Notes: a model not told the origin generated them from the sequence alone. A stretch of 33,470 nucleotides of DNA from an uncultured Ruminococcus sp. (GCA_902785355.1 CACZYF010000029.1:1-33470); one strand, 5' to 3'; shown: positions 16,487 to 25,083, numbered from the stretch's first letter. Program-made: numbers and translations.

Positions 16487-17689
16487 TTATTTCTCTTCGG
16501 CATAATTCATCGGAACAGCGGCGTACACGGCGGCACAGCGGACGAGGTCCTCTTTCCAGGTGATCTCGTTGGGCGCGTGAGCCTGCGCTTCGGCGCCGGG
16601 GCCGAAGCCGATGCACGGGATGCCGTAGCGGCCCATGATGGAGACGCCGTTGGTCGAGAAGGTCCACTTGTCGACTCTCGGCTCGCCGTACATGCCCTTG
16701 TGAGAGGCGACCATCGCCTTGCACGCGGGATGATCCTCGGGGATGACCCAGGTGGGGAAGAAGCACTCGGTCGGATAGACGAGCCCCGTCCACGAGGGAC
16801 GCTCATAGGTGTACATGCTGACCTCTGCGCCGTACTTCTGTACGGAGGGCAGCGCGCGAACCTCTTCGAGCGCGGATTCCCAGGTCTCGCCGTGAGTCAG
16901 ACGGCGGTCGAGCGAGATCGCCGCGAAGTCCGCGACCGCACAGCGGGAGGGGGAGTTGTAGAACTGCTGAGATACCGTAACGGTACCCTTGCCGAGGAAG
17001 GGGTCATAGTGCAGGCGTTCGTTGAGCGCCTTGACGTCGAGCACGATCTCAGCCATCTTGTAGATCGCGTTATCGCCGCGCTCGGGAGCGGAGCCGTGGC
17101 AGGATACGCCCTTGACCTCGACGCGTATCTCCATACGACCGCGCTGACCGCGGTAGATGCCCTTGTCGGTCGGCTCGGTGATGACGACGAACTCGGGGGT
17201 GATGTCCATCTCGTTGTGGATGTACTGCCAGCATAAGCCGTCGCAGTCCTCCTCCTGAACGGTACCGGTGACCAGCACCCTGTAGCCGTCGGGGATCAGC
17301 CCGAGATCCTTCATGATCTTCGCGCCGTAAACGGCGGATACGACGCCGCCTGTCTGGTCGGAGGAACCGCGTCCGCCGATCTCGGTATCGGTCTCGTAGC
17401 CCTTATAGGGGTCGAACTTCCAGTTCGAGAGCTCGCCGAGTCCGACGGTGTCGATATGACCGTCAAAGGCGATGATCTTCTCGCCCGTACCCATCACGCC
17501 ATGGACGTTGCCCATCGGGTCGGTGAACGCCTCATCGAAGCCAAGCTTCTCCATCTCGGCGACGATGCGCTTCGCGACGCCCTCCTCCTCGGCGCTCTCG
17601 CTCGGTATCGCGATCAGCTCGCGCAGGAAAGCGGTCATGTCCTTCTCGTAGCCTTCGGCAGCCTTTTTGATAGCCTCATAATTCATCAT
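16487..17689 (-). CDS. ygeY: YgeY family M20-type metallohydrolase
   Basis: This 400-residue enzyme is of the ArgE/DapE/carboxypeptidase M20 family. The metal-site motifs are [21 protein letters not shown] and TVQEEDCDG, with a further EPTDKG and a late histidine region ([15 protein letters not shown]). YgeY proteins occur with YgeW and carbamate kinase in anaerobe gene sets tied to selenium-dependent purine breakdown; the name selenium metabolism-linked hydrolase comes from that context. They probably split an N-acyl or N-carbamoyl amino acid. ATG 17689 was chosen because AAGGAGG stands 7 bases before it; a further in-frame start at 17746 has no such site. It is the first gene of a two-gene operon with its own promoter. 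Confidence 0.9.
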   Translation of the reverse strand: MMNYEAIKKAAEGYEKDMTAFLRELIAIPSESAEEEGVAKRIVAEMEKLGFDEAFTDPMGNVHGVMGTGEKIIAFDGHIDTVGLGELSNWKFDPYKGYETDTEIGGRGSSDQTGGVVSAVYGAKIMKDLGLIPDGYRVLVTGTVQEEDCDGLCWQYIHNEMDITPEFVVITEPTDKGIYRGQRGRMEIRVEVKGVSCHGSAPERGDNAIYKMAEIVLDVKALNERLHYDPFLGKGTVTVSQQFYNSPSRCAVADFAAISLDRRLTHGETWESALEEVRALPSVQKYGAEVSMYTYERPSWTGLVYPTECFFPTWVIPEDHPACKAMVASHKGMYGEPRVDKWTFSTNGVSIMGRYGIPCIGFGPGAEAQAHAPNEITWKEDLVRCAAVYAAVPMNYAEEK

Positions 17690-17737
17690 GTCGATTCCTC
17701 CTTTTGCGTGTTCGACAGGGTTATTTCCCTTACTTCT

Positions 17738-17765
17738 ATTATACACCGGTAAGGAGTGCTGTCAA
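17738..17765 (-). promoter_or_regulatory. Promoter of ygeY
   Basis: On the minus strand TTGACA and TATAAT are 16 bp apart, about 50 bp before the ATG at 17689. Both boxes are perfect. Confidence 0.8.
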
Positions 17766-17793
17766 ATAAAATTTTCGGTTTTCTGACAAATTT

Positions 17794-18636
17794 TTAGGAG
17801 CTTTTCAGCTCGCGGAGCCTCTCGTAATATTCGTAGGGGATGGAGAGGTTGCCGTAGCCCTTGCCGAGCGCGATCTTCGGCTTGTTCGCGCCGTGGAAAT
17901 CGCTGCCGCCGCTTGCCTGTAAGCCGAATCGCTCGCATACCTTCTTCGCCTTCTCGGTCGTTTCCTCATCGTACATACTGTACAGCACCTCCATGCCTTG
18001 TAAGCCCGCGTCGATCGCGTGGGGGAGGAAGGCGTCCGCCTGATCGAAGTTCATGTGGATGTACGGATGCGCCCATACCGCGACCGCGCCGATCGAGCGG
18101 ATGAAGCGGATGGTATCGAGGCTCGACAGCCTCTCGGGCGGCTCGTACAGCCCGTAATCCTTGTGTAGGATGGTGTCGAAGCCCTCGCTGATGCTCGAGA
18201 GATAGCCCTTCTTGACCAGCTCGGCGGCGATATTCGCGCGGTTGACGTGACCCTTGGAATTCTCGAGGATCTCGACGTAGGTGATGTCGTAGCCGCGTTC
18301 GCGGAGCTTCTTGACCAGCTTGTAGTTGCTCTCCTCCTTGAGGGTGGAGGCGCGGTCGAGGTAATCGTTGATCCTGCCGTGACTTTCCGGCGGGATGAAC
18401 AGCCCGAGGATATGCAGCTCGGTACCCTCGTAGGCGGTGGTGAACTCGATCCCGGGGACAATGTCAATCGGCTTGCCCTGTGCGGCGGAGGTAAAGTCGT
18501 GAAGTCCCGATACGGTATTGTGATCCGTCATCGCGAGCGCGCTCAGCCCCGCGCCGATCGCTTCATCGATCAGCTCCGCCGGAGTGAAGGTGCCGTCGGA
18601 GTAGACGGAGTGGGTATGCAGATCGCAGGTTTTCAT
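17794..18636 (-). CDS. PHP-domain phosphoesterase
   Basis: This 280-residue protein has the full set of PHP metal ligands: DLHTHSVYSDG at the N terminus, MTDHNT, a glutamate in VPGIEFTT, HPYIHM in the middle and GGSDFHG near the end. It is like YciV/RnmAM and the 3',5'-nucleoside bisphosphate phosphatases, which remove the 3' phosphate of nucleotides such as pAp or trim 5' ends of small RNAs. It has an AAAGGAG site before ATG 18636. It precedes ygeY on the same strand, but a strong promoter lies between them, so a functional link is not shown. Confidence 0.88.
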   Translation of the reverse strand: MKTCDLHTHSVYSDGTFTPAELIDEAIGAGLSALAMTDHNTVSGLHDFTSAAQGKPIDIVPGIEFTTAYEGTELHILGLFIPPESHGRINDYLDRASTLKEESNYKLVKKLRERGYDITYVEILENSKGHVNRANIAAELVKKGYLSSISEGFDTILHKDYGLYEPPERLSSLDTIRFIRSIGAVAVWAHPYIHMNFDQADAFLPHAIDAGLQGMEVLYSMYDEETTEKAKKVCERFGLQASGGSDFHGANKPKIALGKGYGNLSIPYEYYERLRELKSS

Positions 18637-18961
18637 AGCTCGGACTCCTTTGATATCATTCTATGGTATAATCAGCCATCGCCCGTTGTCGCAAAGCGAC
18701 AAACCGGGCGGGCATATAAATCTGTATATAAATCTGTATAATAACCGGATATGGTCATTATACCACTTATCATAAAATAATAAAAGTTCAATCTGCCTGA
18801 TTTTTCAAAAATATTTGTGAAATTTGCTGAAAAATTGCCCTGAAAGCATTGATAATTACGGCGTAATGGTTTACAATATAAATAATTATTAGCTGACCAA
18901 AATATTTTTTATCGATTTTTCGCCCTACGACGATCGCAACCCATCAAAAGAAGGTGATACC
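18637..18961. other. Divergent intergenic region between the PHP gene and the regulator
   Basis: These 325 bp hold no gene. A strong hairpin (GCCCGTTGTCGC with GCGACAAACCGGGC, 18681-18709) is next to a tandem TATAAATCTG repeat (18714-18735). The regulator promoter lies at 18849-18877. A weak minus-strand promoter for the PHP gene may be present near 18670. The repeats could be operator sites, but nothing shows this. Confidence 0.5.
18849..18877 (+). promoter_or_regulatory. Promoter of the YheO-like regulator and catabolic operon
   Basis: TTGATA and TACAAT are 17 bp apart, about 85 bp before the ATG at 18962. Confidence 0.6.
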
Positions 18962-19612
18962 ATGCTTGATGAACAGTTGAAGAAAAGCCTGTGCGCCCTG
19001 GCGCACGCGGTAGCCCTGCATTACGGCAGGAACTGTGAGGTCGCGGTGCATGACCTGACCGGTGAGAACGCCGCCGACAGCTCGATCATCTATATCGAGA
19101 ACGGCGATGTGACCGGACGTAAGGTCGGCGACGGCGCCTCGGCGGTCGTGCTCGAGGAGCTGACCGGCGCACATGAGAGCCGTGAGGATCGGATCGGCTA
19201 TTTTACCAAGACCTCCGACGGCAAGGTGCTCAAGTCGTCTACCGTGTTCATTCGCGGCGAGAAGGGCAAGGCGGTCGCGATCTTCTCGATCAACCACGAT
19301 ATCACCGCGCTGAGCGTGGCTTCCGCCGCCTTGAGCGAGCTGACCTCTCCGTCGGTAGCCGACGAGCCCGAGAAGATCACCCCGCATGTCGAGGAGCTGC
19401 TCGACGAGCTCTTATGGAAGTCGACCGAGCTGATCGGCAAGCCCGTCTCGCTGATGAATAAGGAGGATAAACAGCGCGCCATCCGCTATCTGAACAGCAA
19501 GGGCGCTCTGCTGATCACAAAATCCGGCGATAAGATCGCCCGCTACTTCGGTATCTCGAAGTTCACCCTGTATTCGTACATCGATGAAACAGATAAAGAA
19601 CAGAATCCGTGA
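18962..19612 (+). CDS. YheO/DauR-like PAS-HTH transcriptional regulator
   Basis: This 216-residue protein has an N-terminal PAS-like domain of the YheO family (LCALAHAVALHYGRNCEVAVHDL and IFSINHDITAL) and a C-terminal HTH (GALLITKSGDKIARYFGISKFTLYSYI). DauR, the best-known relative, represses D-arginine catabolism genes. As first gene of the plus-strand run it probably controls the PLP enzyme, ygeW and carbamate kinase behind it, and perhaps the divergent ygeY unit. Its site is AAGAAGGTG 7 bases before the ATG. The effector is unknown. Confidence 0.85.
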   Translation: MLDEQLKKSLCALAHAVALHYGRNCEVAVHDLTGENAADSSIIYIENGDVTGRKVGDGASAVVLEELTGAHESREDRIGYFTKTSDGKVLKSSTVFIRGEKGKAVAIFSINHDITALSVASAALSELTSPSVADEPEKITPHVEELLDELLWKSTELIGKPVSLMNKEDKQRAIRYLNSKGALLITKSGDKIARYFGISKFTLYSYIDETDKEQNP

Positions 19613-19671
19613 ATGAAGAATCAAGGACGGCTGATGAACTGATGTATTTTTTAAAATCACTATAGAAGGGT

Positions 19672-19715
19672 GAGGGCGAAGCCCTCCCATCACTATTCAC
19701 CATTCACCATTCACC
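19672..19715. repeat. Dispersed repeat: GC hairpin plus ATTCACC heptamers, copy 1
   Basis: A perfect hairpin (GAGGGC/GCCCTC, 19672-19686) is followed by three exact tandem ATTCACC units (19695-19715). It stands just before the ribosome site of the PLP enzyme gene. A related copy lies between ygeW and the carbamate kinase gene. Confidence 0.7.
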
Positions 19716-19735
19716 AATACTCAGGAGGAATTGAC

Positions 19736-21211
19736 ATGATTGATTTTACCGTCAACAAAGAAGGCTTACGGCACAATATCGAGAAAGCGCGTGAGAACGG
19801 CATCATCATCCCTACCATCAGGCAGATGCAGAATCCCGAGCTCATCCCCGAGAATATCCGCGAGAAGCTGAAGAAGACCGGACTCTGGGACGTCGACCCG
19901 GTCAACCTGTTCCGTATCACCTGGAAGAACGAGCCTAAGGAGAGCGGAGGACTCTTCCGCAAGAGCCCGAACGTCATCGAGCTGCCCTCCGCCCTTACCG
20001 GCGTGAAGGCACGTATCTTCGCGATGGTCGGCAAGTGGTTCCCCACGGGCTGCCATAAGGTCGGCGCGTCTTTCGGATGCCTCGCGCCCCGTCTGGTGAC
20101 CGGTCAGTTCGATACGACCGTACATAAGGCGGTGTGGCCGTCTACCGGCAACTACTGCCGCGGCGGCGCGTTCAACTCGAAGCTCCTGTCCTGTGACAGT
20201 ATCGCGATCCTCCCCGCCGAGATGAGCCGCGAACGCTTTGAGTGGCTCAGCAAGATCGCCGGCGAGGTCATCGCGACCCCCGGCTGTGAGAGTAATGTAA
20301 AAGAGATCTTCGATAAGACGTGGGAGCTGCGTCAGCGCCCCGACGTCATGATCTTCAACCAGTTTGAAGAGATGGGCAATCCGCTGTGGCACTACAACGT
20401 CACCGGCTACGCCTTGAAGGACGCCTTCGAGGCGATCAAGAGCGAGGGCGACCGCTTCGCAGGCGCATGCTTCACCTCCGGCTCGGCGGGTACCATGAGC
20501 GCCGGCGATTATCTGAAGGAGCAGTATCCCGGCTTGAAGCTCGCTGTCGGCGAGGCGCTCCAGTGCTCGACCATTCTCGACAACGGCTTCGGCGGCCATC
20601 GTATCGAGGGTATCGGCGACAAGCATATCCCGTGGATCCATAACGTCAAAAACACCGATATGGTCATCGATATCGACGACGAGGACAGCCAGCGCCTGCT
20701 GCGCCTGTTCAATACCGACGCGGGTAAGCAGTACCTGATCAAGACCGTCGGTCTGGACGCCGAGTTCGTCGAGACCCTCTCCTACCTCGGCATCAGCGGC
20801 ATCGCCAACGTCCTCTGCTGTATCAAGATGGCGAAGTACTACGAGCTGACCGAGCACGATATCGTCGGCACCGTACTGACCGACAGCGCCGTGATGTATC
20901 AGAGCCGTATCGAGGAGCTCTCCGAGATGTACGGCGACTACTCCGAGACCGCCGCGGAGCTCGACCACAACCTGCATATCCTCGCCCTCAAGGACGACAA
21001 CATGCTCGAGCTCGGCTATAAGGATCGCAAGCGTATCCATAACCTCAAGTACTATACCTGGATTGAACAGCAGGGCAGGACGGTCGAGGAGCTCGACGCG
21101 CTGTGGTACGATTCCGAGGGTACCTGGGACGCCGTGCATAAGCAGGCGGCTCAGCTCGACGAGTATATCGAGGCATTCAACAGGGAAGTACAAAAAGGCT
21201 CCCTTTCCTAA
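19736..21211 (+). CDS. Fold-type II PLP-dependent enzyme of unknown substrate
   Basis: This 491-residue enzyme is related to the cysteine synthase/threonine synthase/diaminopropionate lyase superfamily. The likely PLP lysine is in PTGCHKVGASFG, and the phosphate-binding loop is in PSTGNYCRGGAF. It is longer than cysteine synthase and has a distinct C-terminal helical part. It lies directly before ygeW and carbamate kinase, so it may release ammonia from an amino acid or make the substrate for carbamoyl transfer. It occupies the place where other clusters hold ygeX (2,3-diaminopropionate ammonia-lyase), but I would not call it ygeX from sequence. ATG 19736 follows CAGGAGG; the upstream in-frame ATG at 19670 lies in repeat DNA. 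Confidence 0.8.
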   Translation: MIDFTVNKEGLRHNIEKARENGIIIPTIRQMQNPELIPENIREKLKKTGLWDVDPVNLFRITWKNEPKESGGLFRKSPNVIELPSALTGVKARIFAMVGKWFPTGCHKVGASFGCLAPRLVTGQFDTTVHKAVWPSTGNYCRGGAFNSKLLSCDSIAILPAEMSRERFEWLSKIAGEVIATPGCESNVKEIFDKTWELRQRPDVMIFNQFEEMGNPLWHYNVTGYALKDAFEAIKSEGDRFAGACFTSGSAGTMSAGDYLKEQYPGLKLAVGEALQCSTILDNGFGGHRIEGIGDKHIPWIHNVKNTDMVIDIDDEDSQRLLRLFNTDAGKQYLIKTVGLDAEFVETLSYLGISGIANVLCCIKMAKYYELTEHDIVGTVLTDSAVMYQSRIEELSEMYGDYSETAAELDHNLHILALKDDNMLELGYKDRKRIHNLKYYTWIEQQGRTVEELDALWYDSEGTWDAVHKQAAQLDEYIEAFNREVQKGSLS

Positions 21212-21236
21212 GGGAAGCAAGAAAAAGGAGCATACC

Positions 21237-22430
21237 ATGAGCAAAACTGCTGAATTTGCCGCCAAGCTGCGCGGCTTGCATATCGAGAACATGTACGAGA
21301 ACGACTTCTTCCTGACATGGGACAAGACCGACGACGAGATCGCCGCGGTCTTTGCGGTCGCCGACGCCCTCCGCGACCTCAGGGAGAGGAATATTTCCAC
21401 GAAAATCTTTGATTCGGGCTTAGGAATCAACAACTTCCGCGACAATTCCACCCGTACCCGCTTCTCCTTCGCCTCCGCCTGCAATCTGCTGGGTCTGGAG
21501 GTACAGGATCTGGACGAGGGCAAGAGCCAGATTGCTCACGGCGAGACCGTCCGCGAGACCGCGAACATGATCAGCTTCATGGCTGACGTCGTCGGCATTC
21601 GCGACGATATGTACATCGGTAAGGGTCATACTTACCAGAAGAAGGTCAGCGACGCGCTGAAGGAGGGCTTCGAGGACGGCGTTCTGGAGCAGAAGCCGAC
21701 GCTCGTGAATCTGCAGTGCGACATCGACCATCCGACCCAGACCCTCGCCGACCTCGACCACGTCATCCACTACTTCGGCGGCGTCGAGAATCTCAAGGGC
21801 AAGAAGGTCGCCATGACTTGGGCGTATTCGCCGAGCTACGGCAAGCCGCTGTCCGTCCCCCAGGGCGTGATCGGTCTGTTCACCCGCTTCGGGATGGACG
21901 TCGTGCTCGCTCACCCCGAGGGCTACGACGTGATGCCCGAGGTCGAGGCGATCGCCCGTGAGAACGCCGCGAAGAACGGCGGCAGCTTTAAAAAGACCAA
22001 CGATATGAAAGAGGCGTTCCGCGACGCCGATATCGTCTATCCCAAGAGCTGGGCGTCCTTCTCGGCGATGGAGAGGCGCACCGACCTCTACGGCAAGGGC
22101 GATTTCGACGGCATCGATAAACTGGAGCAAGAGCTCCTCGCCGAGAACGCGCTCCACAAGGACTGGGAGTGTACCGAGGAGATGATGTCGCTGACGAAGG
22201 ACGGCAAGGCGCTGTATCTGCACTGTCTGCCCGCCGATATCACCGACGTTTCCTGCAAGGCGGGCGAGGTCGCCGCGAGCGTGTTCGACCGTTACCGCGC
22301 GCCGCTGTATAAGGAGGCTTCCTACAAGCCATACGTCATCGCGGCGATGATCTTCCTCGCGAAGGTCAAGGATCCCGCAAAGGCGCTGGAGGAGCTGGAA
22401 GCGAGAGCACGGAGCAGAAAAGAGTATTGA
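21237..22430 (+). CDS. ygeW: Knotted carbamoyltransferase YgeW
   Basis: This 397-residue member of the aspartate/ornithine carbamoyltransferase superfamily has the carbamoyl-phosphate motif as FRDNSTRTRFSF and the second-domain motif HCLPADI. The length and sequence fit the YgeW group, whose natural substrate remains uncertain. Next to a carbamate kinase it most likely runs backwards, splitting a carbamoylated amino compound with phosphate to give carbamoyl phosphate. AAAAAGGAG precedes the ATG at 21237 by 6 bases. It starts 25 bp after the PLP enzyme gene and is followed by an inverted-repeat spacer before the kinase. Confidence 0.9.
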   Translation: MSKTAEFAAKLRGLHIENMYENDFFLTWDKTDDEIAAVFAVADALRDLRERNISTKIFDSGLGINNFRDNSTRTRFSFASACNLLGLEVQDLDEGKSQIAHGETVRETANMISFMADVVGIRDDMYIGKGHTYQKKVSDALKEGFEDGVLEQKPTLVNLQCDIDHPTQTLADLDHVIHYFGGVENLKGKKVAMTWAYSPSYGKPLSVPQGVIGLFTRFGMDVVLAHPEGYDVMPEVEAIARENAAKNGGSFKKTNDMKEAFRDADIVYPKSWASFSAMERRTDLYGKGDFDGIDKLEQELLAENALHKDWECTEEMMSLTKDGKALYLHCLPADITDVSCKAGEVAASVFDRYRAPLYKEASYKPYVIAAMIFLAKVKDPAKALEELEARARSRKEY

Positions 22431-22433
22431 TTT

Positions 22434-22544
22434 GGTGAATGGTGAATGAATAATGGTGAATGGCGTCGGGAAACGCTGACGTGTTTTTGATTTTCATAAT
22501 CGGGTGAGGGCGGCAGCTCTCCATCAACCATTCACTATTCACCC
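22434..22544. repeat. Dispersed repeat with inverted GGTGAAT/ATTCACC arms, copy 2
   Basis: The left arm has GGTGAAT units at 22434, 22441 and 22455. The right arm has ATTCACT and ATTCACC at 22530-22543. The arms can pair to make a long stem around an internal part that resembles the hairpin region of copy 1. It fills the ygeW-carbamate kinase gap and ends just before the kinase ribosome site. Confidence 0.65.
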
Positions 22545-22560
22545 GAAGGGTATTCAGATT

Positions 22561-23499
22561 ATGAAACGAAAAATAGTCGTCGCCTTAGGCGGGAACGCCC
22601 TGGGCAAAAGCTTAACCGAACAGCTCGCGGCGGTCAAGACGACTGCCCGCGCGATCGCCGACCTGATCGAGGACGGCAACGAGGTCGTCATCACCCACGG
22701 CAACGGCCCTCAGGTGGGGCGGATCGACAGCGCGATGGCGGCATTGTGCCGCGAGGACAGCGCTGTCGAGCGCACGCCGCTGTCGATGTGCGTGGCGATG
22801 AGCCAGGCGTATATCGGCTACGATATCCAGAACGCCCTGCGCGAGGAGCTGCTCTCCCGCGGGATCCGCAAGCCCGTCGCGACCATCGTGACCCAGGTGC
22901 TGGTCGACGGCGATGATCCCGCCCTGCTGAATCCGACCAAGCCCATCGGCAAGTTCATGACCGCCGAGCAGGCGGAGGCTGAGCATGAGAAGCTCGGCTT
23001 CACCATGCGTGAGGACGCGGGCCGCGGCTGGCGCAGGGTCGTGCCCTCTCCCGAGCCGAAGAAGATCGTCGAGCTCGACGCGATTCGCGCGTCTGTGGAG
23101 GACGGCTCCGTCGTTATCTGCTGCGGAGGCGGCGGCATCCCCGTGAAGAAGGTCGGAAACTTCCATAAGGGCGTCGGCGCGGTGATCGACAAGGATAATG
23201 TCTCCGCTCTGCTCGCCGATAACCTGAACGCCGATATTCTGATGATCCTGACCGCGGTCGATAAGGTGAAGATCAATTACGGTACGCCCAAAGAACTCTC
23301 GCTCGACAGTATGACCCTCGAGGACGTGCGCCGCTATATCGCCGAGGGACAGTTCGCCCCCGGCAGCATGCTCCCCAAGGTCGAGGCGGCGGCGCGGTTT
23401 GTCGCGGGCGGCTACGGCAGAGTCGCCGTGATCGCTGAGCTTTTACAGGCGGGCGACGCCGTGAAGGGCAAGGCAGGCACCGTGATCTTCGGTGACTGA
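22561..23499 (+). CDS. arcC: Carbamate kinase
   Basis: This 312-residue amino-acid-kinase-fold enzyme has ALGGNALGKS, THGNGPQVG, a middle loop with PTKPIGKFM, CCGGGGIPV and VIDKDNVSALLA; length and motifs are complete. It makes ATP from carbamoyl phosphate and ADP, leaving carbamate that falls apart to CO2 and ammonia. Coming after ygeW it is the energy-yielding last step of the pathway. In E. coli the gene in this setting is called yqeA. A moderate site (GAAGGG) lies 10 bases before ATG 22561, directly behind the inverted repeat. A terminator follows. Confidence 0.95.
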   Translation: MKRKIVVALGGNALGKSLTEQLAAVKTTARAIADLIEDGNEVVITHGNGPQVGRIDSAMAALCREDSAVERTPLSMCVAMSQAYIGYDIQNALREELLSRGIRKPVATIVTQVLVDGDDPALLNPTKPIGKFMTAEQAEAEHEKLGFTMREDAGRGWRRVVPSPEPKKIVELDAIRASVEDGSVVICCGGGGIPVKKVGNFHKGVGAVIDKDNVSALLADNLNADILMILTAVDKVKINYGTPKELSLDSMTLEDVRRYIAEGQFAPGSMLPKVEAAARFVAGGYGRVAVIAELLQAGDAVKGKAGTVIFGD

Positions 23500-23518
23500 G
23501 TATTGATAACGTTATGTA

Positions 23519-23544
23519 AGGCTCCCGTGATCGGGAGCCTTTTT
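23519..23544 (+). terminator. Rho-independent terminator of the catabolic operon
   Basis: GGCTCCCG pairs with CGGGAGCC around TGAT and is followed by five T, 20 bp after the carbamate kinase stop. Confidence 0.92.
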
Positions 23545-23796
23545 GCATTATCCGAACCCGCATAAATACTGGATTCCTACCGAGAGTAGAGAGCCTTTTC
23601 TACCCTCGGGATAGTTTGTTTTTCGGCGAGAGAATCAATGTGAGGGACGTGTAGAGAGGGTTTCGAGCTTTGTAGATTGAGTTTTCCGCCTCACATGAGT
23701 ATAGTTAAATTAACAAGGCGGTACTGCTGAACTTCTAACCGATCATCCGAGTTTTGCGATGTTAGCTTTGCCGCCGAATATTCGGAGGAATGAACC
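23545..23796 (+). promoter_or_regulatory. DegV upstream region with promoter
   Basis: There is no gene here. A hairpin (CCGAGAGTAGA with TCTACCCTCGG, one mismatch, 23579-23608) comes first. A promoter TTGAGT-17 bp-TATAGT lies at 23677-23705. The leader between promoter and ATG is about 90 bases and ends in CGGAGGAATGAACC. Confidence 0.5.
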
Positions 23797-24675
23797 ATGA
23801 GCTTTAAGATTCTGACCGATACATCGGCTAATTTACCTACCGCTCTGTTACAGGAGCACCATATCAGCATTATCCCCTTCCACTACTCCATCGGCGACAA
23901 GCAGTATTCCTGCCTGAACACCGAGGGCTTTGACGGCAAGAAGTTCTACAAGGCGATGCGCCTCGGCGCGGATATCAAGACCTCCGCCATCAACCCCCAG
24001 TGCTTCGTCGATTTCTTTGAGGGCTTTTTACTCAAGGGCGAGGATATCCTCTTCATCAGCATGTCGTCCGGCATCAGCAGCTCGTACCACTACTCGGAGG
24101 TGGCGGTAAAGGAGCTGGAGGAGAAGTACCCCGACCGCAAGATCAGGACGATCGACACCCTCGGTGCTTCGCTGGGCGAGGGTATCTTTGTACTCAGGGC
24201 GATCGAGTACCGCGAGCAGGGCATGTCGATCGACGAGACATACAACCGTATTCAAAAGGAGAAGGCGTGCATGTATCAGGTCTTTACCGTTGACGACCTG
24301 ATGTATCTGAAGAAAACCGGCCGCCTGACCGGTTCGGCGGCGATCATCGGCAACATGCTGCAGGTCAAGCCGCTCTTAAAGGGCAACGAGAACGGCGAGA
24401 TCGTCAACTTCTCCAAGGTCATCGGCAGAAAGAAGGCGATCGACGGCATGGCGCAGCGCTACAACATGCTGGTTCAAAATCCCGGGGAACAGGTCGTGGG
24501 TATCGCCCACGCCGACTGTGAGGATGACGCGAATCACCTGATCAGCCTTTTGAATAAGAAGAAGCCGCCGAAGGAGATACTGACCGTGATGTACGAGCCC
24601 GTGACCGGCTCTCACGTAGGCCCCGGTACGCTGGCGCTCTTCTTCCTCGGTGACGATAAAGTCAGATTCAGATAA
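23797..24675 (+). CDS. DegV family fatty acid-binding protein
   Basis: The 292-residue protein has the DegV start (FKILTDTSANLP), the SMSSGISSSY loop that holds the carboxylate head of the lipid, and TVDDLMYLKKTGRLTGSAA in the second domain. DegV/FakB proteins bind a fatty acid and hand it to the kinase FakA for phosphorylation and phospholipid synthesis. No FakA is in the window, which is usual. It has its own promoter and terminator and a GGAGG site before the ATG. Confidence 0.92.
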   Translation: MSFKILTDTSANLPTALLQEHHISIIPFHYSIGDKQYSCLNTEGFDGKKFYKAMRLGADIKTSAINPQCFVDFFEGFLLKGEDILFISMSSGISSSYHYSEVAVKELEEKYPDRKIRTIDTLGASLGEGIFVLRAIEYREQGMSIDETYNRIQKEKACMYQVFTVDDLMYLKKTGRLTGSAAIIGNMLQVKPLLKGNENGEIVNFSKVIGRKKAIDGMAQRYNMLVQNPGEQVVGIAHADCEDDANHLISLLNKKKPPKEILTVMYEPVTGSHVGPGTLALFFLGDDKVRFR

Positions 24676-24681
24676 CATACG

Positions 24682-24712
24682 GCGGGGCGGCACGTACCGT
24701 CCCGCGTTTTTT
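24682..24712 (+). terminator. Rho-independent terminator behind DegV
   Basis: GCGGGGCGG pairs with CCGTCCCGC around CACGTA with one mismatch and is followed by six T. Confidence 0.85.
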
Positions 24713-24770
24713 GCTGTTATAGCTGATACCGTAAGAGTGCAGTATTTTTATTGTAAAAGTGCAAAATCAC

Positions 24771-24799
24771 TTGACAATTAACCTTAACTATGATACACT
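24771..24799 (+). promoter_or_regulatory. Promoter of the tRNA-Ser pair
   Basis: TTGACA is followed after 17 bp by TACACT with an extended TG before it, 14 bp before the first tRNA. Confidence 0.75.
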
Positions 24800-24813
24800 A
24801 TTACTTGCTTTAT

Positions 24814-24902
24814 GGAGAGATGTCCGAGTGGTTTAAGGAGCTAGTCTTGAAAACTAGTGATCCCGCAAGGGACCAAGGGTTCGAATCCCTTTCTCTCCGC
24901 CA
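24814..24902 (+). tRNA. tRNA-Ser (anticodon UGA)
   Basis: This 89-base class II tRNA has acceptor GGAGAGA/TCTCTCC, anticodon arm CTAGT-CTTGAAA-ACTAG with TGA, variable arm TCCCGCAAGGGA, T arm GTTCGAAT and an encoded CCA. Confidence 0.96.
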
Positions 24903-24935
24903 ATTGAATAATAAAGTTATGAACTTTACATACAT

Positions 24936-25022
24936 GGAGGATTACTCAAGTGGTGAAGAGGCTCCCCTGCTAAGGGAGTAGGTCGCTAACGCGGCGCGAG
25001 AGTTCGAATCTCTTGTCCTCCG
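24936..25022 (+). tRNA. tRNA-Ser (anticodon GCU), attachment site of the right accessory region
   Basis: This class II tRNA has acceptor GGAGGAT/GTCCTCC, anticodon stem-loop CTCCC-CTGCTAA-GGGAG with GCT, and T arm GTTCGAAT. No CCA follows the discriminator G at 25022. Instead the last 20 bases of the tRNA are repeated once, in tandem, and that second copy ends in CCA at 25045. The 3' end recurs at 25240 and 29410. Confidence 0.93.
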
Positions 25023-25045
25023 TTCGAATCTCTTGTCCTCCGCCA
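25023..25045 (+). repeat. Attachment repeat directly behind tRNA-Ser(GCU)
   Basis: This is an exact tandem copy of the tRNA 3' end (20 bases, from TTCGAATC to CTCCG) plus CCA. It matches 29410-29432 base for base, and the identity runs on to GAAAA. It is a recombination footprint in the tRNA. Confidence 0.85.
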
Positions 25046-25046
25046 G

Positions 25047-25083
25047 AAAAAGGTCTGACGCTTTTGCGTCGGACCTTTTTCTC
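25047..25083 (+). terminator. tRNA-Ser terminator hairpin
   Basis: AAAAAGGTCTGACGC pairs with GCGTCGGACCTTTTT (one T-G pair) and is followed by TTTTTCTC. It is placed directly behind the attachment repeat. Confidence 0.85.

Noticed and set aside
18681-18735. Riboswitch or T-box before the PHP gene
   Set aside because: Just one hairpin and a short tandem repeat are visible. No conserved riboswitch core or antiterminator pair could be made out.
19766-21523. 585-codon minus-strand frame opposite the PLP enzyme gene
   Set aside because: It is antisense to a clear PLP enzyme with motifs. High third-position GC removes stop codons on the other strand, and the product has no recognisable domain.
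23545-23796. Small RNA gene before DegV
   Set aside because: The hairpin is imperfect, has no T run and no clear promoter ahead of it.
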